The notes under the pieces: model-generated
Seen by the model: only the letters and a program-made list of their open reading frames with translations
Database searches by the model: none
What the model was told of the DNA's origin: nothing
In this document: positions 55,866 to 64,000 of the stretch, in pieces
How the letters are laid out: every line of letters starts with the position of its first letter
How positions within the stretch are numbered: the first letter of the stretch is position 1
Assembly (NCBI GenBank): GCA_008973525.1
Contig: WACJ01000126.1
Coordinates: 2,976,001-3,040,000, forward strand
Direction of reading: 5' to 3'
Origin: Stenopsyche tienmushanensis
Lineage: Eukaryota; Arthropoda; Insecta; Trichoptera; Stenopsychidae
Length of the DNA: 64,000 nt
Program-made: the position numbers and the translations under genes

Positions 55866-57574
55866 TTGGGTGTAGACATCAGCAAATATTGATTTATATT
55901 TTGAGATATACGTTTTTGTTCCTTGGCGCCCTGATTGACAGCCCAAGCGTCGAATTTTTGGTATGAAAACCTGCATACATACCAAATTGAGTTATCATGT
56001 TTTTTGGACATATTTTGAGATGCGACTAACAAATATAATTTAAGAATATAGGAACTAGGGTGAAAACATTAGGTTTGCGGCTATAGACGCGTATGGCCTG
56101 TGAGGATAGCTTTGCGACTATAAACGCCTACAGAAACCAATTAAGTACATGTCATTTATAGGCGACTTAATTTATTAGAATAAATATATCTCTTTTTTTA
56201 TTTTCATAATACTATTGAATTGAATGTTTGTAGAAAATTTAGATTTGCCGTGGTTCGCATCAACTATCATTTCTCGCATTTTCGGAAGAATTTAAGCTGT
56301 AATTAATATTCGGTAAATATTTATGCTCGACTCAAAGGTAAATATTTAGGGAGCACATTCTCGATATGTGAGAAAAAAGATCTCCTTGCTCTCAAAGCTA
56401 ATGTTCACAAATAAAACATGCATTTACAGCACGCAGGGCCGCAGCTCTAATGGTCGTTTTTTCTTTCTCCAAGTCTCCGGCAGCAGCCAGCTTCAACATG
56501 GAGCTTCGGCAAACATCACACCCGATGTTTGCACCGAGAATAAAGATTTGCTCCCGGCTTTAACGGCTTGCTCTTGATGATTATGCAAATATGTTTATGC
56601 GGGAACTTTGCTTTCCGAGGAGCCATTTTACGGCGAAACAATGTGATAAAACGAGCATTAATAAAACGTGAATTTGAATACGCCTCTTTCGAATGCTACA
56701 TTTCGCCCTTCAAATGCTACGTCGTTTAGCCGAAAACGTGAAGCTCTACGAGATATGAAAATATCACAAATGCGACTTTCATATTCGAACATTAAATTTT
56801 TAAAGGGTAATATTTTTATTGTGCGAGAGAAGTCAGAGAGCTATCGCGTGTTTTCAATCATGCTTTCGTTTTTTTGTAATGTAGAATGGAAATAGAGTAA
56901 CAGAAAGATGACAACTGGAGGATGTTACCCAATGTATATTTTAGTTTAATTTCAATTTGATAAAAATTCTGGATGGATTGGAAATAATGATGAATACTTT
57001 ATAGTCGAGCAATGCACTTGATTGACATTATGTATTTCATTCCAAAGAGATTTTTTTCTGCTTTAATTATTTAAAAAAATCAGAGAGGGTGCTTCTATCC
57101 TATATCTGACTGCAATTGGAATTACAGGATGATCCCGCTTAACGTTGTTTCGTTTAGAGTTGAACTTATTGAGACGTATTTCAACAGTGCAAGGGTAGCT
57201 TTATAAATATGAGTCATTAGAGGTGCATTTTATCCAATATCCACCCCTAAATATAAGCATTAACCTGCTAATTTTAGACATTAAAAAACTTTAAAAAAAG
57301 ATAAACAACAGTGCACATTTTGCGAATTGCAATTAGCTTTCGTGGCAAGCTAGTGTAAGACCAAGATGATGCAGGTTCCAAAGGGATACGGTTTATTTTA
57401 CGGTCTTATCGTCTAAATAAGGGAATCTCAAATGTGATTGGTCTCTTGAGGGTAATGATCTCACCGAATGGTTGTTTCTAATTTAATAATTTAATGTCGA
57501 AACCCATGTAAAATAAATTGGTTTAAGGGCTGCTGCTGTGAAGTACCATCATCCCTGAGAAAAATGCTGTATAC
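55866..57574. other. unique non-coding DNA
   Basis: AT-rich with a more balanced stretch at 56,290-56,880; small plus frames (56,368-56,577, 56,668-56,895) have no domain. No repeat recognised. Confidence 0.4.
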
Positions 57575-58090
57575 AAGGGTTATTTATAAAGTTGATGTAT
57601 CTGATGTATAAGGGAATGCTGACGATCAGTTTGTTTGGTTTTGTGTGTTTGTCGGCCATTTTGTATAGTAACAGTAAATTTTGCCAAGGGAGAGGTCGTC
57701 GCGCGCTCTCAATACCCATTGTCCGTGCAAGATCCACACAATATATCGTTTTTTGACTTTGTAGAACAATACTGTCGTGAATATGCATTGGGAGCTCATG
57801 GAAGTTTATGGTAGTGATGTGATAAGTCGACAATATCTTAGGAAGTAGGTTAAGTTGTTTAGAGAATGCCATAATGATACTCACGAGGATGCAAGAGTTA
57901 GAAGACCATCAGTTACTCGATGACCTTCACGAAGAATTTCCTGACATTTCTCGAAGTTTTCTTGGTGATATTGTGTCGGAAAAACTTGTTTATTCGAAGG
58001 CATGTGCTCCATGGGTACCCAGAATGCTCACACTGGAACCCCGACAAAATTGCGTGACGTGTAATTTTTTGGATCTTTTTTCATAGGAAA
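57575..58090 (+). mobile_element. mariner 5' part
   Basis: 57,630-57,790 is the non-coding leader (GTGTTTGTCGGCCATTTTGT, then GAGGTCGTCGCGCGCTC), shared in inverse with 63,400-63,560. The frame 57,874-58,086 reads LHEEFPDISRSFLGDIVSEK, then CAPWVPRMLTLEPRQN, homologous to 51,960-51,739. The element stops after the HTH half; catalytic domain missing. Same lineage as the 51.4-kb copy. Confidence 0.8.
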
Positions 58091-58685
58091 GATAAGCTTT
58101 ATTGGACTCATCTGGATCTGGATGGAAAAATAGATTTATAATAAAATCAATTAATATTATCCTACATAAATGTTGTAACCCTACTTTCTGGATGACTCTT
58201 GTGTATGCACAAACTCACAAATAAAGTAAAATTGATAAAAAGCACATAAAATTTGTAGGGTTCAAGAAGACTTGTTTCAGACATCCGAAGGAAAAAGTGA
58301 CCCAACTGCGAGACTTTAAGGAGACGAGCCTCAAGCAAAGCCAATGTCAGCCCGAGGACTGTTCAGATAGTTGTGTATTTATTACACCTCCCCCCCCCCC
58401 GCCCCGTTAACTGAGACAATATGCGTAAAAACGTATAAAAAGACATGTTTTTAGAGAGTTTTGAAATTATGCGTTTAAAATTTATATACTCAGATTTAAA
58501 CTCTTATGAAACGTAAATTTATTTTTTTATATGACTGTATTAAAGTAACTAAATTAGTGTTTTTTTTATAAATTTTCTGTTCAACAAAAACATTACGTAT
58601 GTTTTTATTTTACATTTCGAGTAAGAAACCTGAAGAGCCCGCCAAAAAAATGCGAGTGGAAAGAATAAAAGTTAAATTTAAATTA
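58091..58685. other. non-coding with poly-C
   Basis: 58,285-58,320 (CCCAACTGCGAGACTTTAAG) is a fragment of the unclassified repeat also near 61,519 and, inverted, at 15,113 and 48,187. 11 C at 58,390-58,400. Confidence 0.4.
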
Positions 58686-58850
58686 CAGTCAACCCTTCTA
58701 TAGCGTTCACTTCATTTACGGCAACCTTTATGCTTGTAATGGGTAAAATACGTAAGTTTAATGCCCCCCCCCCCGCGCGTAAATCACTTGCATCATTTTG
58801 TATATTTCAATGGCGTAGTCCCTATCTAGACGCTATAGAAGGGTTGACTT
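58686..58850. mobile_element. pogo/Tigger-type MITE, copy 2
   Basis: 165 bp with near-perfect TIRs: left CAGTCAACCCTTCTATAGCG, right (reverse complement) AAGTCAACCCTTCTATAGCG, flanked by TA on both sides (58,684-58,685 and 58,851-58,852). The interior carries 11 C (58,764-58,774) and a GGCGTAGTCCCTATCTAGAC block shared with copy 1 at 2,399-2,590. Confidence 0.8.
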
Positions 58851-58852
58851 TA

Positions 58853-59849
58853 TGTAAAAATAATCCTTATTTTTACATGTATATAAATATTGTGTATATT
58901 ATGAAAATCATTCCCAGCCCCACTGTATTGTTTATTTGAGAATTTCCAACAATAAATTGAAAACAATAAAAGAAAATTAAATCAAGAACGTTACGATATA
59001 AATTTCTTAGATGTGTAAAAAACCAATATTGTTTTAAAACAACAACAAAAACGAAAATTCAATTTTATGAATTATTACAAGCGATTTATCGCAGAAGTTG
59101 TGTAGATATTTTTAGGATAGAGGGAAACTTTTTAATTCTTCAAATATTTAATACTCGAGCAAGAATAATACTATTATTTTGCGAGCACGAAAAAAATATT
59201 AACATTGCCGGAAAGTTTTTCGCTCGTGCCCACAAAAGAAATTTATTATTTTAGATATGAGTACGTTTTCCCGTTGTTCGAATCAATGAGAACGGAACCT
59301 CTCCAATTGAATATGGATTGAAGATATAAATCTTTTATTAAATTAAATCTCATTCTTCCCGTCTGTTCGGTTTTAAGAGACGTGGATTATAAAAGGAAGA
59401 CCAACAAAAGATTCCTTGGAGGGCGATATAATTCCTTCACTAGACCGATGAGTGCCTTCTTCAGTCGGGGGATATTCGCAATATTGCTCGTTTTAATTTT
59501 TCAATAGACGAGATATGAAAATGTTAAAGGATGAAAAATATTATTTCAGCGAAAATCGCGGTTAAATTATTCCACGCGAAAAAAAGTCCTGTCCGGAGAT
59601 TAATTTATATCAAATTGATGCTGCAACCCTTCCGTTCCGAAATTGCTAAGAATATCTGAACCCGCCGCTTAAAAAGGGTTTTTGTTATGAGACGGAAAAT
59701 TAATAAACGCGATGTTTTTCACATTCAAGTCATTGTGCCCAAAATAATTCAATTAGGATGAAGACTTATTATTAACCATTCTTTATATCCAATAGAAATA
59801 TATTAATTTTATTTATAACTTTATGTGCTTATAGTGCATTTGATTAGGA
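58853..59849. other. unique non-coding DNA
   Basis: AT-rich to 59,080, then more balanced. No ORF or repeat recognised. Confidence 0.4.
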
Positions 59850-60325
59850 ATCGCGCATATATGTGTTCGAACTTAAGTACATTCTCGCATTGAGTGCCGA
59901 GATTGTGAATCGCAGACAGAGACGGAAAGAGTGTCTCACGTATCAAGATAGTGCTGTAAGGATACCCCCTAAATATCGAGTTTGTCCGCATTCGTTTAAA
60001 AACCATCAAGTATGAAGTCTTCTTAGATTATTGGTGGTCTTCTTAGAATCATAATAAATAGTAGAAAGCTAAATAAATCAATTATATACTTAAAACTCAG
60101 CGTGGTACTATTGTATCGATTGTGTTAATCGACTCAAGTTTATCAATTTCAAGCTTCAACAAATGCATTTTTTTGCTACCAAAACTGAAGACACATGCAT
60201 ATTGTTTATGTTTACGCGAAGAAGTTAACAAATATTGTGTGCTATCAACAGTGTTAAGGTTCATTTATTGATATACAAGTTTCATTCACGTTGCGCGGTT
60301 CTGAGAGGAACGTGAGAGACAATAT
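59850..60325 (+). repeat. Rep-B dispersed repeat copy
   Basis: CGCATTGAGTGCCGAGATTG, AATCGCAGACAGAGACGG, GAATCATAATAAATAGTAGA, CTCAGCGTGGTACTATTG, ATCAACAGTGTTAAGGTTCA, GTTGCGCGGTTCTGAGAG. One of the fuller copies. Confidence 0.75.
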
Positions 60326-60417
60326 TTTCATATGAAATGTCTGATATTTTTCAACTCTAAATGATTAGAAACTATCATTATTTGCAAGATATAAAGCATG
60401 ATCATTTTTCAAAAGTA

Positions 60418-61310
60418 TTAGGGTGTCCCATAAGTTTCTTTCGTTTTCATATTAAGAAACAAATAAACAATAATTTGCATAACATTAAAATTTATTGAAT
60501 AATATATGATCCATTCTGTTTTATTACCTTTCTCCGTCTCTCCGGAAGCCTCATAATGCCTTTTTACCAAAATGGTAAAACATCCCGGTCAAATGATAAT
60601 ATTTTATTTCTGACGAGCAGACACATGAGGCTTGGCGTTATCGTAATGAAAAACAACGCCTCGTCTGTTCGCTAATTCTGGCCATTTTCTGGCAATTGCA
60701 TCCTTTAGATTGTCTAATTGGAAACAATATTTAGTTAAATTGATTGTTTTTCTTTGCTAAAGTAACTCATAAAAAACTACCCTCTTCCAGTTCCACCAAA
60801 TGCATAGCAAAACATTTTTGGATGTAGGCCAGGTTTAGCTACAGTTAAAGCTTCTGTACTCTTGGTCCAAGACCGTTTACGTTGGATATTCTCATAGAGT
60901 ATCCAAATTTCATCTCCAGTGACAAGTCTCTTCAAAAAATATTGTCTATTATGTTGTTGGAGAAGAAAATCGCATGTTGAAATACGCTGAAGTTTATTTG
61001 AGTCAGTCAGTTCATGAGGAAGCCACACATCTGAACGATTGATGTAGCCCAATTTTGTCAGATGATTATGGACAGATGTTCGTGGAATTTCTAACTTGTT
61101 AGCTATTTTGCGAATGGTATATCGCGGGTTTTCTTCAACCATGGCTATGATTAGATTTGTGTTCATTTGCGAAAGAAACTTATTGGACAACCTCATATAA
61201 TATTGTATGAAAATCTCGAATGAGTCTTCTACGCCTCGTAACCGACGCAGATCCAAAATAGATATGAAGGTCTGGTTTTTAATTTTACTCCCTATTGAAG
61301 CCGACATTGA
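60418..61310 (-). mobile_element. mariner with longest transposase frame, one TIR
   Basis: The minus frame 61,307-60,777 (176 codons) contains an HTH segment (MVEENPRYTIRKIANKLEI, then HNHLTKLGYINRSDVWLPHE) and the catalytic start (QYFLKRLVTGDEIWILYEN, then RKRSW and KPGLHPKM). The first Asp (TGDE) is intact. After FGGTGRG the frame is lost; further on come WPELANRRGVVFHYDNAKP (second Asp intact, about 60,660) and an early stop, so the third-Asp block is missing. The first ~35 residues (MSASIGSKIKNQTF...) do not resemble a mariner N-terminus, suggesting a rearranged start. The 3' terminus TTAGGGTGTCCCATAAGTTT (60,418 on) follows TA; no matching 5' terminus was found up to 61,900. Confidence 0.85.
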
Positions 61311-63369
61311 GAAAATTTTGCTCTGAAAATACTCTCACCTACTAGAGGAACTGGTAGAGTAAATCCTACGACGAGGATCCTGGGAATTATATTAGAAAAA
61401 AAAGTCTTACTAAATAAGTAGAGCATAAGCTCTTAATATTGCTGGATTTTTTTAAAAATTCAATACATAAAGATGGCTGCTCTTCTGTGTTAATTTAAAA
61501 GTTCTTAGACGGAGAGAAAGGGCCCAACTGCGAGACTCTGATGGCGATGGCAAACCTCTTCCTCGAGTATATCCAAGGCTATCAATATTTAATTATTTTC
61601 AAGCTAAAAACATGCAATCTATCTTAGAGTGGGTGATTATTTTGTATTAAAAATGCGTTAAATTGACAATTCAGAATAAAAATTAAGTCTTATGAAATCG
61701 GACATTTCAACTGAAAACACCTAATTAAATTTTCTATATAAAATAAATATGTACAAAATTCATAAAATTAAAATACTCAATGAGTACAAAACTAGATAAG
61801 AGTTTCTAAAAGTAGATTTATACCATCAGCTCAATTCATCAGATATATGAAGCACAATACAATTTATCGTATATGGAATTTACTGCGAAGATAAAGCACA
61901 ATATTGCTAAGCATGTGTTTATATTTACTTTTATTATTCTTGTAGTAGCGCCACAATAGTTCTCATTAAGTTTGCCAGACAGACTGAACAATACATTGAA
62001 GCTAATAATGAGGCATTATTTTTAACCGTGTCTGTTTTTGCTGACACTCTTGATGGACGTATGTGAAAGAAACCACCTTATACATATTTAAGGGAATAAT
62101 GGCGAAATGTACTATAGAGTCATGGATGGAAGGTTCACCTGCATCGTCTGGTCCATCTTTACGACCTGAATAACAAAAGAAAAAGTCGGCACAGATCAGC
62201 ACTTTAGCTATAGAAGGTGTCGGCAGACGACGTACTGGTGGTTAAAATAGACCTCTAAGCAAGCATAGCTTTAACGTGTTACACTTTTTAAGCTTTTCGA
62301 GAAGGTTTATCTTTCCATTTATTGCATTATTATAGTCCATATTCCTTATTTGATGAAACAATTCATATTGGATTTATCCATACAGGGCTTTAAAACAATC
62401 ATAAATATAAGCGCCATCTTTTATATTAATGGCACAAACAATCTTAATATGGTACAACAATATAATAGAGTTTTACATTATAGAAAGAGTGTAGACAATA
62501 TCGACTATCTAATATCGAAGATGTAACTGCTCTGAAAGACATTGATGACGATAATTTAGAAGAAGAATTGCGACAGTCTATTTGAATGCGTCATCATCAA
62601 TCTCCGATTCGAAACATGCAGAAAAAACCCTTGCAGCCACTTTGAATCCCCAATGCTATGGGAAATGATCCTGTGGGACATTATATGGAAAGGACGAATG
62701 AAGGGAAGTAGTGAAATATGCAGTCCGCAAACAAATAAAAAATGTATTTTATTCATCCCCCTTACCACGATCCCCAACTTGGGATATTTATCGTAAAGGA
62801 TATTGGCATATTCTGTTCAATAAAAATGTTATTTCATTAATTTATTTTAGTTACTTGTGGATGATTTTTAGGGATGTATTATGAAGCAACATGGGGGACA
62901 CCAAAGGGTTAAATTTCCATTAAAATCCTCGAATAAAACAAGTTTTAGCAGAATAAAGGCTCCTGTTTTGTCTTACCCAGATAACGCCCGCGTGCTTGAA
63001 ATAACTAGGTTAAATTGGGTTTGTCAGCTCGTTTCTATTCTTATATCAAACAATTGGGTATTATCTTATTGACAAAAAATGTACTAAAACTATTTTGATA
63101 CATAGCATTGGTATAGTTGATGTAGAAGCGAATCCGAGGTGCATTTTGGTGTCACAGGACTTCACTCTAGCCCGCCTTTGCGAGAAAAGGAGGGACTGGA
63201 CTCTGGACGGCCCTAGCTCTACAGGGGACTGTTATTTATTATTTTATGATGAGAATAGCTTTGAATCTATTAACATTCGAATGCAAATTATGAGAGTCAT
63301 TCAGAAAGTAAGGTTACAACATTTATGTAGGATCAAAAAATGCTTGGATTTAATTGAAATTCCAGGATA
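61311..63369. other. mostly AT-rich non-coding DNA
   Basis: 61,519-61,545 is a fragment of the CAACTGCGAGACT repeat. 62,535-62,720 holds a coding-like scrap (IDDDNLEEELRQSI, stop, SPIRNMQKKPLQP) that I cannot assign. 63,150-63,245 (GGCCCTAGCTCTACAGGGGA, CTGTTATTTATTATTTTA) resembles LINE 3' tails. The plus frame 63,095-63,502 crosses into the mariner and is not a gene. Confidence 0.35.
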
Positions 63370-63600
63370 CTTCACAAATATATTAAACTATTTTCGTTTC
63401 GAAGTTCCCGATGGATATTTGCAGTGGAATTGTTTTGTAAAGTCAAAAAAGGTTGACCACGCAGATATCGCACGGACTGGAAGTGGTGGGAGCGCGCGAT
63501 GATCTCTCCATCGGAAGAATTTACTGTGACCGAACACAATGGCCGACAAACACGCGGGACCAAACAAATTGACCGCTAAGATCCCTCAATAACCACTAGA
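63370..63600 (-). mobile_element. mariner leader fragment
   Basis: The reverse complement shares TGTTTGTCGGCCATTGTGT, AGAGATCATCGCGCGCTC and TTTTTTGACTTTACAAAACA with the 5' leader of the 57.6-kb mariner. No transposase block survives, so this is a 5'-end fragment only. Confidence 0.65.
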
Positions 63601-64000
63601 TCAGCGCTTCTTAAACTTATTTAGTCCACGGACTCCCTCTTGAGATTTTTTTTTCGCGGACACTCTCTTGAACAAACTTTTTTATATATAAAATCTACTG
63701 TAAGTTAATTGTACTATACCTATATTATTTGAGAAAGTGCAAAAAATAAGTTGGCTAAGTTTTATCGCAATCGAATGAACGGTATGGCAGCGCATTAAAT
63801 ACGAACAAACAAACATTAATTTTCAGACTATGCCTATGTTACTCACGAAATCTTTAGCAATAAGTGGACGAAATTTTATTGCAATCCAATGAACGATAAG
63901 GCAGCGCATTTCGAACGAACAAAACCCAGTTCATTTTTATATATTAGATTAAGTAAAAAGGTTCTAGTATTGAACGTAAGAAAGAAATAAACTATTTTTG
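63601..64000 (-). repeat. dispersed repeat with duplicated unit, window end
   Basis: Two related units lie in a row: CGCAATCGAATGAACGGTAT, GGCAGCGCATTAAATACGAA (about 63,766-63,805) and GCAATCCAATGAACGATAAG, GCAGCGCATTTCGAACGAAC (about 63,881-63,920). The end, reverse-complemented, reads AAAATGAACTGGGTTTTGTTCG, as at the start of the 49.0-kb repeat. Non-coding. Confidence 0.55.

Noticed and set aside
60777..61307. 176-codon minus frame as a possible host gene
   Set aside because: It is a mariner transposase fragment lacking the third catalytic Asp block and with an abnormal N-terminus.
63095..63502. 135-codon plus frame
   Set aside because: Its second half is antisense to a mariner leader and its first half resembles a LINE tail; no domain.
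1..64000. CRISPR array, bacterial operon, rRNA or viral insertion
   Set aside because: No regularly spaced direct repeats, no dense long ORFs, no rRNA-like sequence and no viral gene were seen; the content is typical of arthropod nuclear DNA.

Overview
This window is AT-rich eukaryotic nuclear DNA, almost certainly from an arthropod and most likely an insect. The evidence is the repeat content: several lineages of mariner transposase fossils, an R1-like LINE whose ORF2 C-terminus carries a CCHC zinc motif, LTR-type repeats with TG...CA ends, and piggyBac-, pogo/Tigger- and hAT-like non-autonomous elements. I see no intact host gene, tRNA, rRNA or CRISPR array. The window reads as a gene desert or part of a very large intron, filled with decayed transposable elements separated by unique non-coding DNA.

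Layout. 1-3.9 kb: two mariner fossils around a hAT-like remnant and a pogo-type MITE. 4-10.7 kb: mostly unique DNA with fragments of a dispersed repeat (called Rep-B here), a LINE 3' fragment and a TE-free, less AT-rich block at 7.4-7.96 kb. 10.7-13.3 kb: a small unrecognised ORF, an LTR (copy A) and two Rep-B copies. 14-26.1 kb: LINE territory, with R1-like ORF2 C-termini on both strands, several copies of the associated 3' region, an antisense reverse-transcriptase fragment from another LINE, and the best-preserved LTR (copy B, exact 5-bp target duplication). 26.45-27.1 kb: a TE-free block that resembles regulatory DNA. 27.5-35.8 kb: Rep-B, LTR copies C and E (E is rearranged), LINE-tail fragments and a mariner. 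38-39.3 kb: a LINE 3' region split by LTR copy D. 41.6-48.1 kb: mariner fossils, one of which (45,651-46,744) keeps both terminal inverted repeats and a TA duplication, plus a piggyBac-type MITE. 49-64 kb: pogo-like and mariner remnants, LTR copy F, a candidate small coding exon at 52.9-53.2 kb, LINE tails and Rep-B copies.

The elements do not form a working system. Every transposase and reverse transcriptase seen is broken by stops, frameshifts or deletions. The most informative signals are structural: exact target-site duplications, a paralogous empty site for one mariner, nested insertions that give relative ages, and a perfect palindrome private to one LINE copy. Family names rest on motif recognition by eye, so subfamily assignments are tentative. 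Letters A-F for LTR copies and the names Rep-B, LINE-1 and LINE-2 are labels used only in this answer.
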